From NCBI RefSeq assembly GCF_003815035.1, contig NZ_RKRK01000006.1, positions 1-60,104 on the forward strand: a stretch of DNA of 60,104 nt. The letters run 5' to 3'. A program made the position numbers and the translations under genes. Positions 50,798 through 58,941 of this stretch are shown here, piece after piece. The notes below the pieces were generated by a model. The model was not told where the DNA came from and made no database searches. It saw nothing but the letters and a program-made list of their open reading frames with translations. Position 1 is the first letter of the stretch; each line of letters begins with the position of its first letter. The stretch is from Abyssicoccus albus. Its GTDB lineage: Bacteria; Bacillota; Bacilli; Staphylococcales; Abyssicoccaceae.

Positions 50798-51766
50798 TTA
50801 TATCGTTATAGTAGGCAAGTTATTCACTCTTTCGAAATTTAACTCGCTTAATCGTATTATACCAAGATTATTTGCGTCTTTAAGTCTTGACATTTCTTCC
50901 GTAATTTGTACTCTATAAATATCGTTTACTTTGTTTCGTAACAACTCGTAAACCCTTTCGTTCAACAACCGTCCTTTAGCGTCAAAATCTCCTCCGAGTA
51001 TTACTTCTTCGACACCACTTGCGACAATCAAGTCAGCTTGTATTCGGTTGAAAGCCGAACCACCTACTGCGACTGCCATTGTTCCAGAAGATTGCCACGT
51101 CATAGCGTCTATCTCTGCTTCGCATACTACAATGCGTTTTATTCCATTCTGTACAACATGGTGTATTCCGTATACTAAACGATTGATTGGTGTGGCTTCA
51201 TTCTCGTACCAAAATACTTTATCGTACTTACTTCTATATTTAATGTTCGCCACTCTTCCGTTTATGTCATGCCAAGGTATTCCGATACTACTTCCGTTAT
51301 CAAATATACCGTTCTTCTCTATGACTTTCGGATTAATTCCTCTCGACTTTAAGTATGCGTAATCAATCGACTTATCTTCGTACTTATCTTTCGGAACTTC
51401 TACGAATCCTTTACGTTCATACAACGGTTTAAACTCAATGTGTATATCCGTATCTACATATTCGTAATCATATATCGACCTTAGGTAATCGACAGTTTCT
51501 TCGTAAGTTTCCGAGCGTAAGTACGCCAACAGTTGTACGAAGTTCCCACTCTTCCAGTAGTCGTCATACGCCCCGGAATCTCCCCACGTTCCTGCATACT
51601 CGCTATCTCCTGCGTTGATAAAGAACGACGGTGTATCATCGTCTCTAAACGGAGAACAGGCGATTAACTTGTCGCCAGAACGTTTCTGTCGATGGAACTC
51701 ATACGGTTCTAATTCCGCCATTAAATCAACGTCAATATGTCTATCGCCAACCTTTATGTTCGCCAT
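50798..51766 (-). CDS. DNA primase (DnaG-like, Toprim)
   Basis: 322 aa. The N-terminal part has a CHC2-like feature (KLIACSPFRDDDTPSFFIN), degenerate in its zinc ligands. The Toprim catalytic part has RIVVCEAEIDAMTWQSSG (Glu) and EVILGGDFDAKGR (DxD). There is no helicase domain; the helicase is the adjacent gene. It makes primers for lagging-strand synthesis. Confidence 0.87.
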   Translation of the reverse strand: MANIKVGDRHIDVDLMAELEPYEFHRQKRSGDKLIACSPFRDDDTPSFFINAGDSEYAGTWGDSGAYDDYWKSGNFVQLLAYLRSETYEETVDYLRSIYDYEYVDTDIHIEFKPLYERKGFVEVPKDKYEDKSIDYAYLKSRGINPKVIEKNGIFDNGSSIGIPWHDINGRVANIKYRSKYDKVFWYENEATPINRLVYGIHHVVQNGIKRIVVCEAEIDAMTWQSSGTMAVAVGGSAFNRIQADLIVASGVEEVILGGDFDAKGRLLNERVYELLRNKVNDIYRVQITEEMSRLKDANNLGIIRLSELNFERVNNLPTITI

Positions 51767-51787
51767 GCTTACGCTCCTTTCTCACGA

Positions 51788-53143
51788 TCAAAACTCTCCG
51801 AACATTCCTTCATCAATCGAAAGTTCTTTTACGATACCTACGTTCGGAATATACGTTATTTCTTTCGTTGTTCCTTCGCCACCATTACGTCCTTTGTTAA
51901 TTCCGATAATACCGGACTTTTGTCGATAATCTGTATCGAGTGTAATCAATACGGAAGCGTCTTCGAGTAATGATTTCGTCTTCTTTACTTCCTTACGTTT
52001 CGGAAGTTTTAACGCTCTTATCTCGTCCTTATCTTGCTCTTTATCGTCTTCTTCGGCTTGTGTTATTGCGAACACTACAACGTCTTTATTACCGGATAAT
52101 CTACGGAGTTTCTTACTCGTCTCGGCAGCGTCTCCTCCTGCGGTCTTACTTCGGTTTGTTTCGTAATCCATGTAATAGAACGGATCAATGACTACGACAT
52201 CAGCATTTACGGAATCTATGTCCGATTCTAATTGCTTTAAATCACGACTGTAAAAATCTTCATCGTCAACTGAACGGATAAATATATTCCCTTTCATTGT
52301 CTGATTCATCGAATCTACCATCGAGAGAAAGTCTTGTTCCATATTTCCGTCTAATTGTCCTCCTCGAATCTTGTTCGCCTCAAATCCGGCTTCATACTCG
52401 GCAAGTGTTTCTTCGTCTTTGTATATCGTCTTACCTTCCATCGCAGAATAGAACGTATACATTCTCGACATTACTTCGTACGAAGACATCTCTAGCGTCC
52501 ACATCAATACGTTAGCACCTTCTCGTGCCAAATGAACGGCGTCATACGTAGTCAATGCCGACTTACCTCGTCCAGAACGTGCGTAAAATACGTACATTGA
52601 ACCCGAAGCCCAACCTCCGATTTCCTTGTTGATATAATCAAATGAACTCGACCATACCTTACCGGATTCGCCTATTTTACGTTTCATATATTCACGCTTA
52701 AATTTATCGGTATCATGCTTTAAATTTGTACCGAACGTTTGTTCGTGTCTAGTCTTATTATTAATCATCTCTAACTCGTCTGTCAAGTCCGAAAGTAAAG
52801 TTTCCATATCCGATTTTCCTGTATCGAACATTTCCGGAATCTTGTCTACGTAATCCTTGAACATCAGTTGTGCTTTACGGTTCTTTACTTGTCTTACGAG
52901 ATACTCATACGAATCAGTTACTCCGGGAACATACGTAAATCTATCTCCGTATTTATCTACTACGGTAGCATATGACGGTAACTTTCCTCCGTTGTTCAAC
53001 ACGTAGTTCTCCAAGAAATTATATACGTCTTTGTCGGACTTGGCTACGAAAGAATCCTCCGTAATTCCGTATTTATTTAATTCGTTGAAATTCTCTTCGT
53101 CGATAACTTTCGACAATAACATACTTCCTACGTTATTACTCAT
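51788..53143 (-). CDS. Replicative DNA helicase, DnaB type
   Basis: 451 aa RecA-fold hexameric helicase. Walker A ARSGRGKS (188-195), MWTLEMSSYEVMSRMY (about 225), Walker B VVVIDPFYYMD (about 300) and VFAITQAEE. The N-terminal 150 residues are the helical DnaB collar. It lies between primase and loader genes. The GKS loop in a GxGKS context (GRGKS) is standard. Confidence 0.9.
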   Translation of the reverse strand: MSNNVGSMLLSKVIDEENFNELNKYGITEDSFVAKSDKDVYNFLENYVLNNGGKLPSYATVVDKYGDRFTYVPGVTDSYEYLVRQVKNRKAQLMFKDYVDKIPEMFDTGKSDMETLLSDLTDELEMINNKTRHEQTFGTNLKHDTDKFKREYMKRKIGESGKVWSSSFDYINKEIGGWASGSMYVFYARSGRGKSALTTYDAVHLAREGANVLMWTLEMSSYEVMSRMYTFYSAMEGKTIYKDEETLAEYEAGFEANKIRGGQLDGNMEQDFLSMVDSMNQTMKGNIFIRSVDDEDFYSRDLKQLESDIDSVNADVVVIDPFYYMDYETNRSKTAGGDAAETSKKLRRLSGNKDVVVFAITQAEEDDKEQDKDEIRALKLPKRKEVKKTKSLLEDASVLITLDTDYRQKSGIIGINKGRNGGEGTTKEITYIPNVGIVKELSIDEGMFGEF

Positions 53144-53866
53144 CTATCTTCGCCCCCTTTTACTCTGTCCGTCAAATGGTAATTCGATACATTGATCTCG
53201 CACTCTATCGTATAACCTATCGTCGAACACGTTACGTAGTTCAGTGATCGGAACATTACTCGTGAATACTATCGGCAATGAGTTCGTTGTTCTTGCGTTG
53301 ATTATCGTATGTACGTAACCTCGGAAGGCTTCCGTTGCTGTACGTAGTCCTATATCGTCAATTACAAGGAACTCTACTTCGGAGTAACGTTCAATGTCTT
53401 TCGCTATTCCATCGAGTTTATCTTCGTCCTTTGACATCGTAGCCATGTTGTATCGGTTCTGCCACTCCGTCATATCTAGAAATAACGCTAACTCTTGCGG
53501 TACTTCTTCCTTACGTTTTACGTAGTACATGAACCGTCTTCTAATATATTCGTTCAATAATGCCGAAGCCGTTGTTGTCTTTCCTGTTCCGGGAGATTCC
53601 GACATTAAATATACGTTCTTGATACGTACCCCGTCCATTGAGAACGACTTTATATACGTGTCTAATGTAGCGTAGATCGCCTCCTGTGTCGCTCTTACCG
53701 GACTATTCGACATAAATGTCGTTGTATAGTCTTTCGGTAGTTGTGACGCTTTGTATCGTCTTGTGACCGATATATACGGAGAACAGTCTGTTGTACATTG
53801 CGGGAGTGTTCCTGCGACGTTACATACTCCGGATAACGGGCAATTTTTTTCGTTTGTTTGCGTCAT
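53144..53866 (-). CDS. Helicase loader, DnaC/DnaI-like AAA+ ATPase
   Basis: 240 aa from MTQTNEKNCPL, preceded by GAAAGGAGCGTTACA; the in-frame start 12 codons earlier is inside the previous gene. The N-terminus has four Cys (9, 15, 24, 28), a likely zinc site as in DnaI. Walker A SPGTGKTT (91-98), Walker B FLVIDDIG (about 164-171), sensor-1 IVFTSN. It places the DnaB-type helicase on DNA. Confidence 0.88.
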   Translation of the reverse strand: MTQTNEKNCPLSGVCNVAGTLPQCTTDCSPYISVTRRYKASQLPKDYTTTFMSNSPVRATQEAIYATLDTYIKSFSMDGVRIKNVYLMSESPGTGKTTTASALLNEYIRRRFMYYVKRKEEVPQELALFLDMTEWQNRYNMATMSKDEDKLDGIAKDIERYSEVEFLVIDDIGLRTATEAFRGYVHTIINARTTNSLPIVFTSNVPITELRNVFDDRLYDRVRDQCIELPFDGQSKRGRR

Positions 53867-53891
53867 TGTAACGCTCCTTTCTTTCGTTTGA

Positions 53892-54242
53892 TTATTCCAC
53901 ATAGTAGTCGTATATCGTTATAACAGGTAGTACATACTCTGAATATCCGACAATTATATCTCCGTAATCTTCTACCATAAACATTATATCGTCTAATGTT
54001 TCGACTTCGACTACCCAACACTCACGCTTTTCATAACGTTGGATATACCCACGTTTATTAACGCAATGTCCCCAACCGTTATCAATCCATCTCCCTTCCG
54101 TTCGCTCATACTTTTTATCGAAGTCTTCGAACGAGGGTAGTGTACGTATGCTTATGTACGCAACTTCTTCTCGTCTGCAATTTTCTATAGGCGGTAGGCT
54201 TCCGGATAGGCTTGACGCTCTTTTTACGATAAACTTACTCAA
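53892..54242 (-). CDS. Protein of unknown function (116 aa)
   Basis: 116 aa, rich in Tyr and Trp, with GRWIDNGWGHCVNKRGYIQRY in the middle. No family recognised. It precedes the helicase-loader gene, with 3 nt between it and the upstream gene, at the end of a run of small accessory genes. Confidence 0.62.
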   Translation of the reverse strand: MSKFIVKRASSLSGSLPPIENCRREEVAYISIRTLPSFEDFDKKYERTEGRWIDNGWGHCVNKRGYIQRYEKRECWVVEVETLDDIMFMVEDYGDIIVGYSEYVLPVITIYDYYVE

Positions 54243-54244
54243 CT

Positions 54245-54463
54245 TTACTCCTCCTCAATTTCCGAACTCATGTATCTGTCTTCAAATTCGTAAATAATGT
54301 CTCTTAATCGGTAATACAATTCTTCAAAATCATACTGTTGTTCTTCCTCGTTATACATATCCTCCGTTAGAATTACGTCTACATGACTTATATACCAATG
54401 AATCTTGTCAAACGACTCAATCTTCCAGTTTGTTAATTGCTCTTTAGTATATCCTTTTGTCAT
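54245..54463 (-). CDS. Acidic 72-aa protein
   Basis: 72 aa beginning MTKGYTKEQLTNWKIESFDK, acidic helical C-terminal half (YRLRDIIYEFEDRY). It overlaps the YopX-like gene by 4 nt (ATGA). Function unknown. Confidence 0.62.
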   Translation of the reverse strand: MTKGYTKEQLTNWKIESFDKIHWYISHVDVILTEDMYNEEEQQYDFEELYYRLRDIIYEFEDRYMSSEIEEE

Positions 54464-54846
54464 TCTGTATCCTCCCTTAATTCCGGATTCTCGAATATGT
54501 TTCCAATAACCTCTAAATTGTTCAATTCTTTGAAATAGTAACCGTCTACATAATAAGCACCATAGTTGAAATAAACAGAACCTAACACTTTAACTATTTC
54601 GATTTCAGTTCCTTTGTCATTTACAGTGTGATATGTCGCTTTTATAATGTCGCCTTCGAATATTTCTCGACCGTTCCTGTCTGTTAGCCCTGTTGATTGC
54701 ATAAGTATCTTTCCTTGCATAGTCGTCCAAAAGCAATGCCCAACCATTGGGTCTAGAGTTTTGACTGCTTTATTATGAAAATCAATACAATATACATCAT
54801 GCATATCTTCGTATTCTTTATCCCACGCTCTAAATTTCGGTATCAT
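54460..54846 (-). CDS. YopX-family protein
   Basis: 128 aa. Family pattern: IPKFRAWDKEYEDMHDVYCI at the N-terminus, then LMQSTGLTDRNGREIFEGDI, and a C-terminal LNNLEVIGNIFENPEL. YopX proteins are frequent in Bacilli prophages (named after an SPbeta gene) and have no established function. Confidence 0.88.
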   Translation of the reverse strand: MIPKFRAWDKEYEDMHDVYCIDFHNKAVKTLDPMVGHCFWTTMQGKILMQSTGLTDRNGREIFEGDIIKATYHTVNDKGTEIEIVKVLGSVYFNYGAYYVDGYYFKELNNLEVIGNIFENPELREDTE

Positions 54847-54848
54847 TT

Positions 54849-55124
54849 TTAACCCTCCTTAATATTCTCACGTTCTTCTTTCGGCGTACTCGTGTATTCC
54901 CACACAATTTTCATAAGTTCTTCACGTTGTTCATAAGTTAAATATACGAGTGGACCTCGTTGACTATTTAAAGAAAACTCTTCGTCAGTCCTAATAGACA
55001 TAAGCACCCAATCATCATCGCCACATATAATAACACTCTGTATATCGACATTACGCTCTGTTAAATATACTCTACCGACAAAGTCTATCTCGCCAACACG
55101 TTCTAGCAATTCTTTCGTTTTCAT
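54849..55124 (-). CDS. Phage paralogue family protein 3 (short form)
   Basis: 91 aa. The N-terminus MKTKELLERVGEIDFVGRVY aligns with MKTKKYIKDMESLNFIGKVE of the 56718-57173 protein, and WEYTSTPKEERENIKEG aligns with their TPPEERKEEKR region. It stops there, so it lacks the C-terminal half, and may be a truncated paralogue or a natural short form. Confidence 0.68.
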   Translation of the reverse strand: MKTKELLERVGEIDFVGRVYLTERNVDIQSVIICGDDDWVLMSIRTDEEFSLNSQRGPLVYLTYEQREELMKIVWEYTSTPKEERENIKEG

Positions 55125-55145
55125 TCCTTACACCCTTTCGTTAGT

Positions 55146-55589
55146 TTATTTTTCGTGTTCTGTGATTCGTTCTAATTCCATCAGTAAATCTTCGTTTTGC
55201 GATTCTAGTAAACGGATCATTGAACGGAGTTTGTCTTCGGTTGTATTTACTTCGGAAGATTCTACGCCAAACATTTTATTTAACTCCGTCATTTTGTGAT
55301 TGTACTCTTCCTTAATTTCCACACACTTACTTTCGTAGGTATTAATTACGATAGAATATCCGTCCGGACTGTCTACGTCTCTATAACGAAGTCCCACGTA
55401 AAGGGTGTCAATTCTTCCTTCGATAAAACTCTCTTCGTCAAATATTTCGAAAATATCATAGTTATAATTACTTACTATATCTTTACGTAAGTTTTCATCG
55501 TTATCTCTTACGTATGAATTATGCGAGTACAATGCTTCGCCCATTTCTCCGTAAATAGAATATTCTTCGATTAATACTTTATTTTTCAT
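55146..55589 (-). CDS. Protein with C-terminal coiled coil (147 aa)
   Basis: 147 aa. A globular N-terminal part (EYSIYGEMGEALYSHNSYVR) is followed by a coiled coil from about 100 (TEDKLRSMIRLLESQNEDLL). No domain recognised. It overlaps the upstream gene by 11 nt. Confidence 0.63.
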   Translation of the reverse strand: MKNKVLIEEYSIYGEMGEALYSHNSYVRDNDENLRKDIVSNYNYDIFEIFDEESFIEGRIDTLYVGLRYRDVDSPDGYSIVINTYESKCVEIKEEYNHKMTELNKMFGVESSEVNTTEDKLRSMIRLLESQNEDLLMELERITEHEK

Positions 55590-56112
55590 GGTTATTCCTC
55601 CAGTTCTTTATCGTTTCTATAAAACTATCGTCAACTATTCCTTTAAGTTCTTCGGTTTTGTGTTCGGCAACCTTTATTTCGTAAGTTCTATCTTCCCTAA
55701 ATACAACGTAACTAGTCTTTTCTCCAACGTCCATTATTAATGAAATTGCTTTTCCTTCATTCGAAAAATCGGCGTAATCCATGTGCGATGATTTAGCGAA
55801 TCTAAACCAATTCATTTCGTTTCTGAACTCTGAAATTTCTCCGTAAGATAGTCCGGAGTATTTCTTTATATAACGCCCCGTCCTAAACCACCAGTCAATT
55901 TCATTCTCGTTAAATAGGTTTTCTGCATTTTCTTTTCCTGTAATGGATTCTTCGAACATGACTTTCGTAGCGTTGACCCATTCCGCAACCGATACTAACC
56001 AATGCGTCTTAGAAACAAAGTGCATTTCGGCTATTCTGTACGGAACTATTATAGGCGCCCCAATAAGTAACAACAAACCTAATACGAACTTCTTTAGCCT
56101 GCTATCCTTCAT
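55579..56112 (-). CDS. Membrane-anchored protein (177 aa)
   Basis: 177 aa. One N-terminal hydrophobic segment (FVLGLLLLIGAPIIVPYRI) without a cleavage site, then a soluble domain with FRTGRYIKKYSGLSYGEISEF. Possibly exported and anchored. It overlaps both neighbours (ATGA with the small membrane protein upstream). Function unknown. Confidence 0.65.
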   Translation of the reverse strand: MKDSRLKKFVLGLLLLIGAPIIVPYRIAEMHFVSKTHWLVSVAEWVNATKVMFEESITGKENAENLFNENEIDWWFRTGRYIKKYSGLSYGEISEFRNEMNWFRFAKSSHMDYADFSNEGKAISLIMDVGEKTSYVVFREDRTYEIKVAEHKTEELKGIVDDSFIETIKNWRNNHEK

Positions 56113-56342
56113 TCTATATCCCCCATTATTTTACTTCCGTCTTTAACGCCTCTCCAATACGACTCTTCTAAAGACTTGCTGTATACGAATAAGTCCGTAT
56201 AAAATTCTATCTGTATTATAAATACCACTAACATAAGTAATCCATAAACAGTTCCTCCGGTAATTATAAACGTTATAGAAATTGCCATAGTCCAGAGTAT
56301 TGCGAGTAATCTAAGTATTAATATTACGTTTGTCTTATCCAC
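56109..56342 (-). CDS. Small membrane protein (two helices)
   Basis: 77 aa from GTG (protein MDKTNVILILRLLAILW), chosen because AAGGAGG lies 8 nt upstream; the longer in-frame start is inside the preceding gene. Two helices (VILILRLLAILWTMAISITFII and GLLMLVVFIIQIEFYTD) and a charged tail. Overlaps the next gene by ATGA. Confidence 0.63.
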   Translation of the reverse strand: MDKTNVILILRLLAILWTMAISITFIITGGTVYGLLMLVVFIIQIEFYTDLFVYSKSLEESYWRGVKDGSKIMGDIE

Positions 56343-56355
56343 ATACTCGTCCTCC

Positions 56356-56721
56356 TTATTTATACCATCTAACCAACACAACTAATTCGTCCATTTCGGA
56401 GAACTCATCACGCATGACATTCATTGATATTATTTCGTGTTTCCACGAAGTTTTCTCCTTAATCTTCTCATTAAGCGAATTAATTCCTCCCGAAAATGTA
56501 ATGTCCATTACCTCATAATATTCATCGAGTTCTAGTGCGCCTTTTTCGATAATTTCTACACCAGAAACGGTAACCTCTCTTAACGACTTTAAATCATCGT
56601 CGTTCATAACGATAATCTCTACGTCTCCATCTACGATATTTCCTTTTACGTCAAGATGAATACGACCAAATCTTACTCTGTCTCCCACTTCAACTACTTG
56701 ATTATTAACGTCATAAATCAT
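56356..56721 (-). CDS. Unknown protein (121 aa)
   Basis: 121 aa from MIYDVNNQVVEVGDRVRFG, whose ATG overlaps the upstream stop (ATGA) behind AGAGGAGG. A beta-rich N-terminus (GDRVRFGRIHLDVKGNIVDG) recalls small SH3-like barrels. No family recognised. Confidence 0.62.
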   Translation of the reverse strand: MIYDVNNQVVEVGDRVRFGRIHLDVKGNIVDGDVEIIVMNDDDLKSLREVTVSGVEIIEKGALELDEYYEVMDITFSGGINSLNEKIKEKTSWKHEIISMNVMRDEFSEMDELVVLVRWYK

Positions 56722-57173
56722 TCTGTAACCTCCTCTAATATCCACTCGTATGGCTCGTTATTTTCGTCAAATTGAATACCTAAGCCTTTAAGCTCTTCGA
56801 TAGTAAATTTCGTTTGTACTCCCTGTGGAGCAAATTTAGTTATGAGGTCTGTGTTCCCCGAATCAAATAAATTTAAGTAGTTATCCCCAGTCGCCGTAAA
56901 CTTACTTCGAGCGTAATACCGTTTCTCTTCCTTACGTTCTTCTGGTGGAGTTTTTGCATAAAGAATTGTCAAATTTATTAAGACTGCCTTATTGTCTCCA
57001 GTCAAACCTTCAAAATGTTTTTGGTCTACAGCTACCGAAAATATCGCTAGTTTGTCGACAAGCATTAAGTCGTCTCCGTTTTTATTTTTGACACAGACAT
57101 AGCGCCTAGTTTCTTCTACTTTTCCTATAAAGTTTAAACTCTCCATATCTTTTATATACTTTTTCGTTTTCAT
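56718..57173 (-). CDS. Phage paralogue family protein 2 ('FDENNEPYEW' type)
   Basis: 151 aa. It shares the C-terminal motif FTIEELKGLGIQFDENNEPYEW and the middle KTPPEERKEEKRYYARSKF with the protein at 43847-44332, and its N-terminus with 54849-55124. Three members in one genome suggest repeated duplication. Function unknown. Confidence 0.75.
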   Translation of the reverse strand: MKTKKYIKDMESLNFIGKVEETRRYVCVKNKNGDDLMLVDKLAIFSVAVDQKHFEGLTGDNKAVLINLTILYAKTPPEERKEEKRYYARSKFTATGDNYLNLFDSGNTDLITKFAPQGVQTKFTIEELKGLGIQFDENNEPYEWILEEVTE

Positions 57174-57204
57174 TTTCCATTCTCCTTTTATTCTTTAATT
57201 ACAC

Positions 57205-57528
57205 TCATCGTCCAATCATCTCGTTTATTGCCACAAACTCCGGCATAAAAATTCCTTGTAAACTAATTACTGTTCCGTACAAACACACCGTAATTACTAC
57301 TGCCGGTATTATTCCAGCTGCCACCATCGAAAATAAATCCTCTTCATATTCGGAAATAGCTTTATACGTAATATACCCCCCTAGGCATGCTAACGCAATA
57401 ATTACTACGTTAAACAAAAGCCATAGTATGCTTGAAACAAATACCCCCTGTACGTATGTTTCGAATCCGTCTGTAGCGACTGACTCTAACTTCGTGATAA
57501 TTTCGTTGTAGTTAATTTCGTTTTCCAC
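57205..57528 (-). CDS. Membrane protein with two to three helices
   Basis: 107 aa from GTG (protein MENEINYNEIITKLES), chosen because AAGGAGG lies 8 nt upstream; an in-frame ATG 15 codons earlier has no ribosome site. Helices around SSILWLLFNVVIIALACLGG and VAAGIIPAVVITVCLYGTV. Function unknown; one of several small membrane proteins in the early region. Confidence 0.65.
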   Translation of the reverse strand: MENEINYNEIITKLESVATDGFETYVQGVFVSSILWLLFNVVIIALACLGGYITYKAISEYEEDLFSMVAAGIIPAVVITVCLYGTVISLQGIFMPEFVAINEMIGR

Positions 57529-57679
57529 TCGATATTCCTCCTTCTTATTTTTCACATTCTCTAATTCGTCCATATAAGCCCGAATATAGCGATGTAATGT
57601 TCAGATGATATATAATACTCGGAAACAATTTATCTTCGTATATGACACCTTAAAATGATTCTTATGGGTATATCCGATT

Positions 57680-58072
57680 TTAACTTAGTAACCAATCGTC
57701 AATATCCGTTTTATTTTCGTTTAATTCTTCTTTCGTTTCTTTTTCGTGCTTTTGTTTCGAAAGTGATTTCTCGACACGTTGTAAATCAGACTGTCTGTAT
57801 GTCCATACAAATCCGAACGTTGGTGCCGGGTATTGATCCGTTGGCTTGTACTCCGAGAAAGTAAGGTCGATAAACGCTTTAATCAATCGCTTGTCATGCG
57901 ATCCTTCTTTCGTCTTTGTTCCGACAATGTTACCGAGCATACCTTGCTCCATCTTCCAAGAACGCATAGGAGCGTATTTAACTCCGAACTTCTTATCGGT
58001 TATGTAGTTCATATAACCGTGGAAGTCTCTAACGTTCCATTCTTCGATATTTTTATCCATGTAATCCGACAT
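57680..58072 (-). CDS. First gene of the early operon, unknown function (130 aa)
   Basis: 130 aa. An N-terminal domain (WNVRDFHGYMNYITDKKFGV; PMRSWKMEQGMLGNIVGTKT) and a Lys/Glu-rich tail (SLSKQKHEKETKEELNENK). The overall look is of phage replication-associated proteins, but no family is recognised. It lies directly downstream of the twin-hairpin and iteron region, so a role in replication start or early control is possible. Confidence 0.65.
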   Translation of the reverse strand: MSDYMDKNIEEWNVRDFHGYMNYITDKKFGVKYAPMRSWKMEQGMLGNIVGTKTKEGSHDKRLIKAFIDLTFSEYKPTDQYPAPTFGFVWTYRQSDLQRVEKSLSKQKHEKETKEELNENKTDIDDWLLS

Positions 58073-58125
58073 TATTTATCCACTCCATTATTCCGTATTT
58101 ATTTACTTGTACCGAAGTTACGTAT

Positions 58126-58287
58126 GTCTATGAGAGAATCTTTGATTCTCGAATAGAGAGGCGAAGCCTCTAGGGTTTTTATATACCGAATATATTTATA
58201 TAGTATCGGTATTATAGCGAAGTTATATACGCTTATATAGTAACGCTTTTCTAAAGACAGGCTTTGCCTGTCAGAGGCTTCGCCTCT
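58126..58287. repeat. Twin mini-hairpin locus 2 (two twin units)
   Basis: Unit 1: GAGAATC-TTT-GATTCTC (58134-58150) and AGAGGC-GAA-GCCTCT (58157-58171). Unit 2: GACAGGC-TTT-GCCTGTC (58256-58272) directly joined to AGAGGC-TTC-GCCTCT (58273-58287). 58126-58172 is identical to 24951-24997. Spacing between units is 122 nt here and 131 nt at locus 1, with related GAAGTTATATACG sequence between. Confidence 0.85.
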
Positions 58288-58387
58288 ACGAGTGTTTATA
58301 TTTATATAAACACGAGTTATTGTTATTTCGTTAGTATTATTAGCGTTAGTAATACTATTTAGTGGTGTCGATTTACACCCCTCCCCA

Positions 58388-58431
58388 TACGTAAATGAAC
58401 ACCACCCACCTACGTAAATGAACACCACCCA
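58388..58431. repeat. Two 21-bp direct repeats (iteron-like)
   Basis: TACGTAAATGAACACCACCC plus A occurs at 58388-58408 and again at 58411-58431, a 23-bp period (about two helical turns). It lies just downstream of the winged-helix gene, so it could be a binding site for that protein or a replication start. Confidence 0.75.
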
Positions 58432-58470
58432 ATAACATCGGTATTCAATCATTCGAGAGACTTATTCGTC

Positions 58471-58511
58471 ATACCCATATAGGGTATTCTAAATATACCT
58501 AGTATGGTATA
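58471..58511. promoter_or_regulatory. Two operator-like palindromes
   Basis: ATACCC-ATATA-GGGTAT (58471-58487) and TATACC-TAGTAT-GGTATA (58494-58511). They stand 7 bp apart, both with ATACC half-sites, between the winged-helix gene and the early gene at 57680-58072. Confidence 0.6.
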
Positions 58512-58532
58512 CAATCGTAGCCATACCAACGG

Positions 58533-58811
58533 TTACAATACTTTGTAAGTATTTGACAAGTCATTACCATTGCGACTTTTGCGACTAACAATTTCGAGAT
58601 AGCCTTTTTCGGTAAGATTCCGTAAACATTTCGTCAATGTCTTATTGGAAACTTTCGCCTCTTTCTCTAGCGTTTTACGGCTCGGAAACCCTTCCTTCGT
58701 TTTAAAGTTACAATGATTTAAAACGGCTAGATAAACCGACTTATCTTGCGAAGTTAAGGAGTCGTCCATCGCCAACCTCTTCGGAACAATTAAAAATAAT
58801 TCCGAATTCAT
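58533..58811 (-). CDS. Winged-helix DNA-binding protein
   Basis: 92 aa from MNSELFLIVPKRLAMDD, whose ATG follows GGAGGTGGTCGA; an upstream in-frame ATG overlaps that ribosome site. Winged-helix pattern typical of phage replication initiators and HTH_36 regulators: LTSQDKSVYLAVLNHCNFKT, GFPSRKTLEKEAKVSNKTL, LRNLTEKGYLEIVSRKS. Likely a DNA-binding regulator or origin-binding protein. It is flanked by the integrase terminator and the repeat-rich region. Confidence 0.82.
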   Translation of the reverse strand: MNSELFLIVPKRLAMDDSLTSQDKSVYLAVLNHCNFKTKEGFPSRKTLEKEAKVSNKTLTKCLRNLTEKGYLEIVSRKSRNGNDLSNTYKVL

Positions 58812-58817
58812 TCGACC

Positions 58818-58866
58818 ACCTCCTACATACATATAACAGTTTTGTATGTCGGGTGGGACAAATTTC
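58818..58866 (-). promoter_or_regulatory. Leader element shared with the sigma-like gene (copy 2)
   Basis: Minus strand: AAATTTGTCCC, a variable part, AAAACTGTTATATGTAT, then the ribosome site. Partner of 49909-49958. The 17-nt AAAACTGTTATATGTAT core is identical. Confidence 0.6.
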
Positions 58867-58888
58867 CGAAAATAATTTTACGAAAAAT

Positions 58889-58925
58889 AAAAATGCGACC
58901 GACAAACGTTGTCAAATCGCATTTT
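58889..58925 (-). terminator. Terminator of the integrase gene
   Basis: Minus strand: AAAATGCGA...TCGCATTTT with an inner GACAA/TTGTC stem, followed by TTTTATTTTTCG. It lies 17 nt past the integrase stop and isolates the integrase from the winged-helix gene. Confidence 0.85.
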
Positions 58926-58941
58926 CTTCTCGATAATTTTT

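Larger units (their letters stand above)
58080..58530. other. 450-bp gene-free control/origin-like region
   Basis: No convincing gene; a 117-codon open frame (58099-58452) is a by-product of the hairpins and lacks a ribosome site. The region holds two twin mini-hairpin units (58126-58287), two 21-bp direct repeats (58388-58431) and two palindromes (58471-58487, 58494-58511). Confidence 0.75.

Noticed and set aside
58099-58452. 117-codon open frame across the twin hairpins
   Set aside because: Composition reflects palindromes and repeats; no ribosome site; hairpin conservation explains the sequence better.
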